Shown here one piece after another: positions 1 to 6,070 of a stretch of DNA of 10,706 bases. Under the pieces are notes generated by a model. That model was not told where the DNA came from and made no database searches. It saw only the letters and a program-made list of their open reading frames with translations. The position numbers were made by a program, and so were the translations under genes. The first letter of the stretch is position 1. Each line of letters opens with the position of its first letter. The stretch is from Candidatus Hydrothermarchaeota archaeon (GTDB lineage Archaea; Hydrothermarchaeota; Hydrothermarchaeia; Hydrothermarchaeales; WAQR01), in NCBI GenBank assembly GCA_015520145.1, contig WAQR01000011.1:1-10706 (forward strand), written 5' to 3'.

Positions 1-27
1 AGCTTAAATAATAGAGGAAGGATAGTG

Positions 28-40
28 GAAATATATTTAA
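28..40 (+). promoter_or_regulatory. Putative archaeal TATA box for pyrD
   Basis: An A/T-rich box (aaatatattta, preceded by a purine-rich stretch that could serve as a BRE) is centred about 27 bases before the ATG at 63. This is the usual archaeal TATA-to-start distance, so the transcript would begin at about 60 and be nearly leaderless. No Shine-Dalgarno site lies before 63, which agrees. Positions 1-27 hold no gene I can support. The call rests on sequence pattern only. Confidence 0.45.
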
Positions 41-62
41 CCTCTGTCCACCAATCCCATAG

Positions 63-980
63 ATGATCAAAATGCTCGAAACAATGGTCTGCGGCATCAA
101 GCTTGAAAATCCGACAATCCTCGCCTCAGGTATCATGGGCTCTGCCGGATCGTCGCTTAGGCTGATTGCAAAGACCGGCGGTGCCGGGGCGGTCGTTACG
201 AAATCCATCGGAGTAATGCCGCAAAAAGGGCACAAAAACCCAACCATTGTAGAGCTCGACTGCGGGCTCATCAATGCCATCGGGCTTGCAGGCCCTGGAT
301 ACAGGGAATTTAGTGAAGAGATTGCAACTGCCAAAAAAGGAGGGGTTCCGGTCATTGCAAGTATTTTCGGCTACAGTGCCAGCGAATTTGTTGCCGCTGC
401 ACTGGGCATGGCAAAAACCGGGATTGACGCAATCGAGATAAACCTGTCCTGCCCGAACGTGAAAAAAGCAGGCACGTTCTACGGCCAGAACCCTGATCTG
501 ACCTACGAGGTTGTAAAGGACGTCAAAGACAGTGTCAAAATCCCGGTAATCGCAAAGCTCACTGCAAACGTTGAGAGCATAGCAGCCATAGCAGGGGCGT
601 GCATCGATGCAGGGTGTGACGGGATAACCGCAATCAACACGCTAAAGGCCATGAAGATCGACATAAATACAGGCCGGCCGATTCTGGCAAATGCCACAGG
701 CGGGCTCAGCGGGGGATGCATCAAGCCCATCGCCATCAGATGTGTTTATGAGATTGCAAAAGAATTTGAATCCGATATCGATATAATCGGATGCGGTGGT
801 GCTGCCACAGGTCGCGATGTCATCGAGTTTCTGATGGCCGGGGCAAAGGCAGTACAAATCGGCACAGGCGTATATTCTCGCGGTATAGATGTCTTTAGAA
901 AGGTTACCGGCGAAATTGAACTCTTCATGAAAGATAGCGGGTATAAAAATATCGAAGAACTTGTCGGGGCTGCACTATGA
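63..980 (+). CDS. pyrD: Dihydroorotate dehydrogenase, class 1 (probably 1B catalytic subunit)
   Basis: This flavoprotein oxidises dihydroorotate to orotate, the fourth step of pyrimidine synthesis, in the cytosol. At 305 residues it has the normal length of class 1 enzymes and forms a single FMN-binding TIM barrel. Visible motifs are TKS with Lys47, NLSCPN at 127-132 (its Cys is the expected catalytic base of class 1, where class 2 has Ser), Lys165 in IAKLT, GGLSGG at 213-218 and the phosphate-binding GCGGAATG at 243-250 with IGTGVY at 266-271. It has no N-terminal membrane helix, so it is not class 2. Archaeal enzymes of this kind usually pair with the electron-transfer subunit PyrK, which is not in this window. 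An in-frame ATG at 72 gives an N-terminus closer to homologues (MLETMV...). I keep 63 because the TATA spacing suits it, but either start is possible. The stop overlaps the next gene's start. Confidence 0.95.
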   Translation: MIKMLETMVCGIKLENPTILASGIMGSAGSSLRLIAKTGGAGAVVTKSIGVMPQKGHKNPTIVELDCGLINAIGLAGPGYREFSEEIATAKKGGVPVIASIFGYSASEFVAAALGMAKTGIDAIEINLSCPNVKKAGTFYGQNPDLTYEVVKDVKDSVKIPVIAKLTANVESIAAIAGACIDAGCDGITAINTLKAMKIDINTGRPILANATGGLSGGCIKPIAIRCVYEIAKEFESDIDIIGCGGAATGRDVIEFLMAGAKAVQIGTGVYSRGIDVFRKVTGEIELFMKDSGYKNIEELVGAAL

Positions 981-1555
981 ACACTACAGGCAGGCATATC
1001 AATATCTCACTAAAAGACGTATCACTAAAAGACATACTAAAAGAACTTGAAAAGGAGGTTCCGCTTTCTCCGTTACACAGGATACTCCTTACAACAGACG
1101 GTTCGATCACAAGGATACTCGAGATAGTGGGAGATTGTGAGATAGCAGTTGAAACAGTCGCCCAGGAGGTAATACCTGCTGACACACAGATTGCCAGAAA
1201 ACTCAATATTGAACCGGGAGACGATGTGAACCACAGGATTGTAAACCTAAAAGACCCGGAAAAAACCCTTATCCGCGCGGTCTCCTACACACCTCTAACC
1301 AGACTTAAAAAGGAATTTAGAGAGGAGATAATGAAAAAGGATATCCCGATTGGAAAGATCATGTCCAGGCTTAAAATAGAGGCCAGACGTGAGATAAGGG
1401 ATATTAGAATAACAAGAGCAGACAGCGAACTGTCCAGGGTCTTCAATCTCCCCCTGGACTCATATCTTCTTAAAAGAAACTACGACATCATCCACCAAAA
1501 CGAGATACTCCTGAATATCACTGAGATATTCCCTCCAAAAATCGCCTCTATATAA
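977..1555 (+). CDS. Chorismate lyase, DUF98 family (4-hydroxybenzoate synthase)
   Basis: Members of this family release pyruvate from chorismate to give 4-hydroxybenzoate. In methanogens the archaeal enzyme (known from Methanocaldococcus) is assigned to methanopterin synthesis. The 192-residue protein has no membrane segment or signal peptide. Seen in the sequence: LLTTDGSITRILE at 37-49, which corresponds to the family's 'tDGSlTr-LE' substrate-pocket segment; a middle basic stretch with DIPIGKIM at 122-129; and a C-terminal R-N-Y-D-I...ILLNITEIFP strand pattern (167-186) like that of UbiC/UTRA-fold proteins. The start ATGA overlaps the pyrD stop by 4 bases, so translation is probably coupled. 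Its stop overlaps by 8 bases the stop of the convergent Trx/CcdA gene. The family call is by recalled motif; substrate and pathway are inferred from the family. Confidence 0.78.
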   Translation: MNTTGRHINISLKDVSLKDILKELEKEVPLSPLHRILLTTDGSITRILEIVGDCEIAVETVAQEVIPADTQIARKLNIEPGDDVNHRIVNLKDPEKTLIRAVSYTPLTRLKKEFREEIMKKDIPIGKIMSRLKIEARREIRDIRITRADSELSRVFNLPLDSYLLKRNYDIIHQNEILLNITEIFPPKIASI

Positions 1556-2897
1556 ACCATTTCAGGATAATGATACCAAGCAGAACCATAATAATCCCCA
1601 AACCGAACTTCATTTCTGCTGCTCTCGATTCTCTCCATCCATCCAGTCTTTCTGTCAGTCTCCTGTTTGACGATATAAGGAGCAGTGCGATGAGCGGTGT
1701 TACGAACATCAGGTTATACAGGAGCAGGTATCCTATACCCTCAAAATAGGTCGTCTTGGAGACCAGCAGCCCCAGAATCGCCACATATATCCCACCAGAA
1801 CACGGAAAGGTGCAAAGTCCGACAAGAAATCCCAGGACAACTGCCGAGGGAAACGTTGCTTTATATGCCCAGTCCAGCAGATATTTCCTGGAAAACCGCG
1901 GGATTGCCAGCCTTACAGAAAACCTGTCTTTATGCTTCCCAAACAGCATGCGCTTGAGTCTAAGAGGTGTTGTCAGCCGGATTGGAACCCTGCCGGGTTT
2001 GAGATAATCTATTATGTTAACCAGCCCGAGTAAGATCATTAAATATGAGCCGAGCCGTGCCATGATATGGGGAGAACCCAGGGAACTCATAAGTGTAAAC
2101 GCCTTCAATATCCCGATACCTATAAGGAAGTATGCTACATAAATCGCACCGATATATGCTATACCCATCTTGAATACGTCTGCCCTTGTCCTGTTTATTG
2201 TATATAAAAATGCTATGAAAAACAAAATGACTGCAAACGCGCAGGGGTTGATACCGTCAACAAGACCGCTTACCAGCACAAGCGGGAGCAGATACCCTTT
2301 TCTATAATATTCTTCAAGTGGACCTGGCCCTTCCAGTTTGTCCTTATTTGAATCAAACCAGACAAGGTATTCCAGAACCGGGGTATCTATGGGATATTCC
2401 ACCGCCTCTCCTCTAAATGCCCAGATTTTATATGTCGGAGCAGTCTCTTTCATTTCGTCCTGGTAGACGACAATCTTGTCAAAATATCGGCTGTTCTCCT
2501 GGGAAAGCAGGTCCCTTATAATAACCTCAGGGACGTGTCCCTCCAGGATGACCCTGTCATTTATTATAATGGTCATGTGTCCCTGGAGGTCTGGAGGGAT
2601 CCCGTTTCTCTCATTGAACTTATTTAGTTCACTGCGGTATCTCCTGTCGTTTATATAGTCCTTTATTTTGATGTCTTCAATGCCCTCGTCCTTTAGTATT
2701 TCAATCAAACTTTCCAGATAGATTGCACAGGCGGCACATGCCTCGTTATAATATATTTCAGCGGTTCCGCCACCTTCTTCCTGGCCGGACTGTGCAGCGG
2801 TAGCAGGGGCATATATACCGATAAAGAGCAGGTAGGCGAATATAAAAGCTCTAAAAACCCTTAAAATGTCTGACCTATCTGACAATGTTTGCACCAA
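1548..2897 (-). CDS. Thioredoxin-like domain fused to DsbD/CcdA membrane electron-transfer domain
   Basis: Likely moves reducing equivalents from the cytosol across the membrane to extracytoplasmic thiols, as DsbD and CcdA do. The 449 residues comprise, in order: a hydrophobic signal or anchor helix (about 14-35); a thioredoxin-like domain (about 46-132) with the redox pair C54-A-A-C57; a linker with a WxFRGEAVEYP segment; and, from about 201, several membrane helices. DGINPCAF (Cys219) and GLCTFPCSGG (Cys362, Cys366) match the two conserved cysteine-bearing helices of CcdA. It is the third gene of the minus-strand cluster and overlaps the DUF1573 gene before it by about 23 bases. The first codon is TTG at 2897, followed at once by GTG at 2894. 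A strong GGAGGT (2903-2908) lies 5 bases before the TTG and 8 before the GTG, so GTG may be the true start. The partner is inferred to be the DUF1573 proteins. Confidence 0.85.
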   Translation of the reverse strand: MVQTLSDRSDILRVFRAFIFAYLLFIGIYAPATAAQSGQEEGGGTAEIYYNEACAACAIYLESLIEILKDEGIEDIKIKDYINDRRYRSELNKFNERNGIPPDLQGHMTIIINDRVILEGHVPEVIIRDLLSQENSRYFDKIVVYQDEMKETAPTYKIWAFRGEAVEYPIDTPVLEYLVWFDSNKDKLEGPGPLEEYYRKGYLLPLVLVSGLVDGINPCAFAVILFFIAFLYTINRTRADVFKMGIAYIGAIYVAYFLIGIGILKAFTLMSSLGSPHIMARLGSYLMILLGLVNIIDYLKPGRVPIRLTTPLRLKRMLFGKHKDRFSVRLAIPRFSRKYLLDWAYKATFPSAVVLGFLVGLCTFPCSGGIYVAILGLLVSKTTYFEGIGYLLLYNLMFVTPLIALLLISSNRRLTERLDGWRESRAAEMKFGLGIIMVLLGIIILKWFI

Positions 2898-3330
2898 TCT
2901 CTACCTCCACTTCCGGGTTATCCGGATCGTTGCTTTTTATATAAACTATCTTTAGAACCCTCCCATGTATCTCCATCCCCTGCCCCATCAAACTCGGCTC
3001 AAGGGTGACGGTAAGATTGGTGCTCTCACCTGGTGGGATACGGTTCTTTTCAATATATGCCCTCGTACATCCGCATGAGGTACTAACCCAGCTGATATCC
3101 AATGGAAGTTCGCCAGTATTTTTTACCAGGAAGACCTTTTTTACCTCCCCATCCCCGTAGGTGATGTTCCCAAAATCCCATGATTTCGGGAGGACCTCTA
3201 TTGAAGGAGCTGGTGTAGAGACATCAGAAGAGTCCAGCCTGGAGTACTGGATAGATATGACAAGGGCTATTATCACCCCAAGCCCCAGGACAATCAGAAC
3301 AGATTTATTAATTTTATTAATACCTGACAT
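2875..3330 (-). CDS. Membrane-anchored DUF1573 protein with Cys-Gly-Cys
   Basis: A 151-residue protein with one N-terminal membrane helix (about 10-28) and then a single Ig-like DUF1573 domain facing outward. Seen: the strand SWDFGNITYGDGEVKKVF (50-67), the 'NTGELPLDI' strand (71-79), TSCGCT with Cys86 and Cys88, IPPGES (98-103), and the closing IKSNDPDNPEVEVEI strand (131-145). This order is characteristic of DUF1573, a relative of the ASPM/SPD-2/Hydin domain. The family has no firm biochemical role. The conserved C-x-C is the most likely functional site (disulfide or metal), and the adjacent Trx/CcdA protein makes a redox role plausible, though inferred. It starts 9 bases after the stop of the first DUF1573 gene, with only a weak AGG-type site ahead of it, and overlaps the next gene. 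Confidence 0.8.
   Translation of the reverse strand: MSGINKINKSVLIVLGLGVIIALVISIQYSRLDSSDVSTPAPSIEVLPKSWDFGNITYGDGEVKKVFLVKNTGELPLDISWVSTSCGCTRAYIEKNRIPPGESTNLTVTLEPSLMGQGMEIHGRVLKIVYIKSNDPDNPEVEVEIGANIVR
2903..2908 (-). promoter_or_regulatory. Ribosome binding site GGAGGT deciding the Trx/CcdA start
   Basis: On the minus strand GGAGGT is followed by agaga and then TTG-GTG. It lies inside the end of the upstream DUF1573 reading frame. It supports a non-ATG start (TTG 2897 or GTG 2894) within the overlap, rather than a start further downstream. Confidence 0.7.
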
Positions 3331-3339
3331 AAGAAAAAC

Positions 3340-3945
3340 CTAGTCGACCTGTTTTAGATTTACATAAACGGTTTTTACCGGGCTTTTTGGATCGTTTGAA
3401 TATATCATTATGTACCGCGTAACCGGCCCCCTTAAATCATCGTGCACTGTTGGATCATAGTATATCTTAAGAGATGCAGTCTCTCCTGGTTTTATCGTTG
3501 CATTCCAGTCTTTTGGATTTGTCCCGTGTGCCCTCATATTAAAAAGAGGGCCTTCAACACCATCATAAACCAATGCAGCAGAGGTACATGCACAGGACGT
3601 CTCCATATCATTTAATACAAGATCCTCTTTCCCGGCATTCTCGATTTTTATACTGGTAGTTATCGTCCCTTTAGAAACACTGACCTCTTTTAGATTTATT
3701 GATTCTGGTGTGATTTTTAGAACAGGCGATGTTTCAGACCCGGGTCGAAGAGTGTACACAAGTGATACGACAGCAATGACAATGACAAAAAGACCGGCAT
3801 ATTTTAAAATCCGTTTAATATCTTCTTTCCTCTTCTGCGCCTTTTTCTTTTCCAGAAGCCTTTGCTTTGCAATCTTTTTTTTCAGCATCTTCTTTTGATG
3901 TTTTGTCAAAGGCTTTGCAGTCTTAGGCTTTGCAGGCTTTGCCAT
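3340..3945 (-). CDS. Membrane-anchored DUF1573 protein with long Lys-rich N-terminal tail
   Basis: The first gene of the minus-strand redox cluster (201 residues). Residues 1-48 are extremely basic (18 Lys and 3 Arg) and should remain in the cytosol. A membrane helix follows (about 49-66), then one outward DUF1573 domain: a strand around 82-100, ENAGKEDLVL (102-111), TSCACTSA with Cys118 and Cys120, GPLFNMRAHGTNP (132-144), IKPGETASLKIYYDP (151-165), DLRGPVTR (170-177) and IYSNDPKSPV (181-190). The GPLFNM-x-x-HG-x-NP...YYDP-x-VH-x-DLRGP pattern is one I associate with bacterial DUF1573 proteins, so the gene may have come from bacteria. The start is supported by GAGGAG at 3954-3959, 8 bases before the ATG. 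Function is unknown; a redox-client or structural cell-surface role is inference from the C-A-C pair and the neighbours. Confidence 0.78.
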   Translation of the reverse strand: MAKPAKPKTAKPLTKHQKKMLKKKIAKQRLLEKKKAQKRKEDIKRILKYAGLFVIVIAVVSLVYTLRPGSETSPVLKITPESINLKEVSVSKGTITTSIKIENAGKEDLVLNDMETSCACTSAALVYDGVEGPLFNMRAHGTNPKDWNATIKPGETASLKIYYDPTVHDDLRGPVTRYIMIYSNDPKSPVKTVYVNLKQVD

Positions 3946-4008
3946 CTTGGTATCTCCTCTATCCCTTTACTCTGTCTTATAAGTGAATATGATAAAGAAA
4001 ACTAATCT

Positions 4009-4020
4009 CTATATTTATAC
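4009..4020 (-). promoter_or_regulatory. Putative TATA box of the DUF1573-DUF1573-Trx/CcdA operon
   Basis: Read on the minus strand this is gtataaatatag, a good archaeal TATA box. A start of transcription some 25 bases downstream (about 3990) leaves a leader of roughly 45 bases that contains the GAGGAG site at 3954-3959. No other good box lies between the three genes, which fits a single transcript. Confidence 0.5.
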
Positions 4021-4093
4021 TATATCATTTTTCCCAGATTATACCATTATTATACCAATATTTCTTATTTCTGTCCGTAAATATATATAATCT

Positions 4094-4120
4094 GGTTATG
4101 CCGCAGTGGTTATGCCGCAG
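4094..4120. repeat. Short tandem repeat, two 13-bp copies at 14-bp spacing
   Basis: GGTTATGCCGCAG occurs at 4094-4106 and again at 4108-4120 with one base between. It lies at the 3' edge of the transposase remnant on the minus strand. The second copy reads in the remnant's frame; whether the repeat is an insertion-sequence end, an operator or slippage cannot be told from here. Confidence 0.75.
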
Positions 4121-4268
4121 GAGTTGAGACAAAACTCAGGCAGAGAAAACCGTATTTTAATGGAACCCTTCTCGCTTCTCTGCTTGCATTCCTTAGCTGC
4201 GAGCACCACCTATGAGGTGTCGTCGAGCACAGCAACAACCCATCTGCCTTTATGACCGTTGTTATGTG
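4098..4268 (-). pseudogene. Decayed DDE-type transposase fragment
   Basis: Translated on the minus strand, this stretch gives H-N-N-G-H-K-G-R-W-V-V-A-V-L-D-D-T-S, a TAG stop, then VVLAAKECKQRSEKGSI, and finally ...CLNSCGITTAA before a TAA at 4098-4100. The pattern 'GRW-x-x-A-x-x-DD-x-S-(R)-x-x-x-x' followed by '(T/S)E-x-x-I' matches the first-Asp region of rve/IS481-like transposases common in methanogens. The internal stop sits where an Arg or Lys is expected. A further in-frame stop just upstream and the absence of the rest of the catalytic core make it a remnant. No terminal inverted repeats or full-length copy are visible. The family assignment rests on one short motif, so it is tentative. 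Confidence 0.45.
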
Positions 4269-4304
4269 ACCTTTATGATAAAACAACTATTAGACAACCC
4301 AACC

Positions 4305-5231
4305 CTAGCTCTCCATCTTCTCTTTTATATCTTTTAAAGACAGGTTATAATAATTTAGAACAACGATTGCAGAAATGAACGGCAGGATGATAGAAAAAAA
4401 GCGGTAAATCAAAAGAATAGAGACTCCCGTTTCCATCGGGACTTCGACCATAGACAGAAGGAATAGAAACGACAGGTCGAGTGTACCAATTCCAGCAGGC
4501 AGGACAGAGAAAATCAATGCTATTGTACTCACACACACAATCCCAAAGACAATATAAAACGGTAGGGATACCCCAAGTGCTAACGCCACAAACCATGGCG
4601 CCCCAGCTTCGATTATCCAGATAAAGATAGTGAATATTAGAATTATTGAGAGGAGGGATTTGTCGTTTTTTATTTTAATATCCTTGAAATAGCACCTGTA
4701 TCTCTCAGGAATAATACTCATAAGCACAGATGCGTATCTTAAAAATACAATAAGGGATATCACAAGAAACGCAGCAGATAAACCAATGAGAACCACCATC
4801 CTACTGGCATTGAATATATAAAATGTGAAAAGAAATGCCCCCACACCAAGGAGGGCGACATCCATGAGGCGCTCAAGGATGATAACACTAAAAGAACTGG
4901 CCATCGGGACTCTAAGTTCCTTGTTCATAATTATGGCCTTTGAACCCTCGCCGACCCTGCCAGGCGTTACCATTGCAAAAGATATGCCCACTGTCTCGAC
5001 CAGGGACGCCTGTTTAAACGTCAACGGATAGGAGTAATACCGTGAGATAGTGACGAATCTTATAATCTTAAGCAGAATCACCTGAACCAGACACAGAATC
5101 CCGATGGTCAAAAACAGCTTGTTTGAGTTAACAACTTGCACGTATACCGCTGCAATATCAAGCTTTGTGAGAAGAAATAGGAGTACGGAAAGAAAGATTA
5201 TAGAAATTATCAACCTGTAGTTTAGTAACAT
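4305..5231 (-). CDS. UPF0104 / lysylphosphatidylglycerol-synthase-type integral membrane protein
   Basis: A 308-residue, almost wholly hydrophobic protein with about eight predicted membrane helices. Family signatures seen: TPGRVGEGSKA at 89-99 (the conserved 'tPGr-GE' loop), ERLMDV at 120-125 and LPAGIGTLD at 244-252. Members (the membrane part of MprF-like proteins, and archaeal relatives proposed to work in lipid-linked sugar or glycosylation pathways) are thought to move or modify lipids. No soluble aminoacyl-transferase domain is attached, so lysyl-lipid synthesis is not implied; a flippase-like role is inference. The ATG at 5231 has a weak AGGA 9 bases ahead. It appears to be transcribed alone: the transposase remnant follows it and a divergent gene lies behind it. 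Confidence 0.82.
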   Translation of the reverse strand: MLLNYRLIISIIFLSVLLFLLTKLDIAAVYVQVVNSNKLFLTIGILCLVQVILLKIIRFVTISRYYSYPLTFKQASLVETVGISFAMVTPGRVGEGSKAIIMNKELRVPMASSFSVIILERLMDVALLGVGAFLFTFYIFNASRMVVLIGLSAAFLVISLIVFLRYASVLMSIIPERYRCYFKDIKIKNDKSLLSIILIFTIFIWIIEAGAPWFVALALGVSLPFYIVFGIVCVSTIALIFSVLPAGIGTLDLSFLFLLSMVEVPMETGVSILLIYRFFSIILPFISAIVVLNYYNLSLKDIKEKMES

Positions 5232-5459
5232 AACTTATTTCCTGTTGTATTATTCTAAAAAACTTTTGGGTCTAAAAAGTCCTTGTAGTTCCCATATCTA
5301 TTCCTGTCCATAGGAATGGAGGTTATACTTCCTTTTCCATATCTTCATTTTTTGATGGGATTTTGATGTGACATTTTAAATGAGAGGTGATTTTGGAATA
5401 CCACAACTCATATGAACCATCAAAAGCTTTTTATTTAATACCTGGTTATTTTTACTCCG
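5232..5459. other. Divergent intergenic region with small inverted repeat
   Basis: This 228-base A/T-rich gap separates the UPF0104 gene (-) from the DUF1699/HTH gene (+). It must hold both promoters. ATTCCT at 5300-5305 and AGGAAT at 5312-5317 form an inverted repeat with a 6-base loop, of the size expected for a dimeric repressor site. A possible operator for the neighbouring helix-turn-helix protein is speculation. I see no open frame or RNA gene here. Confidence 0.4.
5427..5440 (+). promoter_or_regulatory. TATA box of the DUF1699/HTH gene (leaderless transcript)
   Basis: ctttttatttaata is centred about 26 bases before the ATG at 5460. The predicted transcription start falls on the start codon itself, and no ribosome binding site precedes it, so the mRNA is probably leaderless. 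Confidence 0.55.
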
Positions 5460-5855
5460 ATGAACGAAGTTGTAGTTTTACGATCCAGTCAGAAAGACAG
5501 ACTTATCGAAGAGATAAACAGAAAATTGGATGATAATACAAAAAAGGTTCATCTAAGTATAAGGCCGACAATCAATATACTCGCATCCATTTTAACTGCT
5601 GCGCAGAATGTAAAAACCATAACCTGTCCACCCAGTCTTTATGAAAGAACACCAAAAAAAATAAGAGTTGCACTTGATAAGATCGGGATAGACTTCCAGG
5701 CACTCTTACTGACACCCGGCAGGCCGAGATCCCATCCAAACTGGAAGATTGACAAGGTCTATGCACTTGAGGAAAAGGGATATTCTGCAAAGGATATTTC
5801 TGACGAACTTGGAATTCCACTTACAACCGTTTACTACTATTTAAAAAAAGAATGA
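5460..5855 (+). CDS. DUF1699-like protein with C-terminal helix-turn-helix
   Basis: A 131-residue soluble protein. Residues about 4-80 (KKVHLSIRPTINI at 28-40, an 'N-VKTITCPPSLYERTPKKI' segment at 50-68, then a 'K-IGIDFQ' helix-strand) follow the pattern I recall for DUF1699, a small family known mainly from Methanosarcina relatives with no assigned function. Residues 96-131 look like a resolvase/Hin-type helix-turn-helix: KIDKVYALEEKGYSAKDISD, then ELGIPLTTVYYYLKK. This suggests DNA binding, perhaps transcriptional regulation with the N-terminal part as sensor or dimeriser (inference). The gene is transcribed towards the tRNA, which begins 23 bases after its stop. The DUF1699 match is by memory of the family's 'HLAFRPS...P..YkRT' pattern; the HTH part is the firmer call. 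Confidence 0.6.
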   Translation: MNEVVVLRSSQKDRLIEEINRKLDDNTKKVHLSIRPTINILASILTAAQNVKTITCPPSLYERTPKKIRVALDKIGIDFQALLLTPGRPRSHPNWKIDKVYALEEKGYSAKDISDELGIPLTTVYYYLKKE

Positions 5856-5878
5856 TTGCCACGAATGCCGCAGTAAAT

Positions 5879-5951
5879 GCCACCGTAGCTCAGTAGGTAG
5901 AGCACTCGGCTGTTAACCGAGTGGTCGTCAGTTCGAGTCTGACCGGTGGCG
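5879..5951 (+). tRNA. tRNA-Asn (anticodon GUU)
   Basis: A full cloverleaf can be folded by eye. The acceptor stem GCCACCG (5879-5885) pairs with CGGTGGC (5944-5950), with discriminator G at 5951. The D arm contains AGCTCAGTAGGTAGAGC, the anticodon stem CTCGG/CCGAG (5905-5909/5917-5921) carries loop CTGTTAA with GTT at 5912-5914, and the T stem GTCAG/CTGAC (5927-5931/5939-5943) carries loop TTCGAGT. CCA is not encoded and there is no intron. A TATA-like ctatttaaaa in the last codons of the preceding gene (about 5838-5847) is well placed to drive it. Confidence 0.97.
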
Positions 5952-5956
5952 TTTGA

Positions 5957-5973
5957 ATCCAGATCATCTGGAT
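5957..5973. terminator. Perfect 17-bp palindrome between tRNA-Asn and the convergent homocitrate-synthase-like gene
   Basis: ATCCAGAT and ATCTGGAT flank a single C. Lying between two convergent transcription units, it could help to end either one. Archaeal termination relies mainly on T-runs, and only short ones are present nearby, so the role is uncertain. The right arm is also the first part of the tandem repeat that follows. Confidence 0.3.
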
Positions 5974-6070
5974 ATGGAAAATCTGGATATGGAAAATCAC
6001 CTGGATTATCTGGATTATCTGATAATTATTTCAAAGCTAATAATTATTTCAAAGCTTATTTCGAAGCCTC
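5966..6070. repeat. Cluster of three short tandem duplications
   Basis: Three adjacent repeats are visible. ATCTGGATATGGAAA occurs twice head to tail (5966-5980, 5981-5995). CTGGATTAT occurs twice (6001-6009, 6010-6018), followed by a partial CTGATAAT. ATAATTATTTCAAAGCT occurs twice (6022-6038, 6040-6056) at 18-bp spacing, with a degenerate third unit (TATTTCGAAGC) inside the last codons of the homocitrate-synthase-like gene. On the minus strand the gene's tail GCT TCG AAA TAA is echoed as GCT TTG AAA TAA in each downstream copy. Confidence 0.85.

Noticed and set aside
4112..4255. Plus-strand frame of 47 codons starting MPQELRQNSG
   Set aside because: The opposite strand reads as transposase-like, the frame has no ribosome site, and its composition (Ser/Thr/Leu-rich) is typical of an antisense shadow.
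4305..5231. Full lysylphosphatidylglycerol synthase (MprF)
   Set aside because: Only the membrane part is present; the soluble aminoacyl-transfer domain is missing, so the broader UPF0104 call is safer.
5957..6070. CRISPR array
   Set aside because: The repeats are adjacent tandem units of three different sequences with no spacers of constant length, and no cas genes are nearby.
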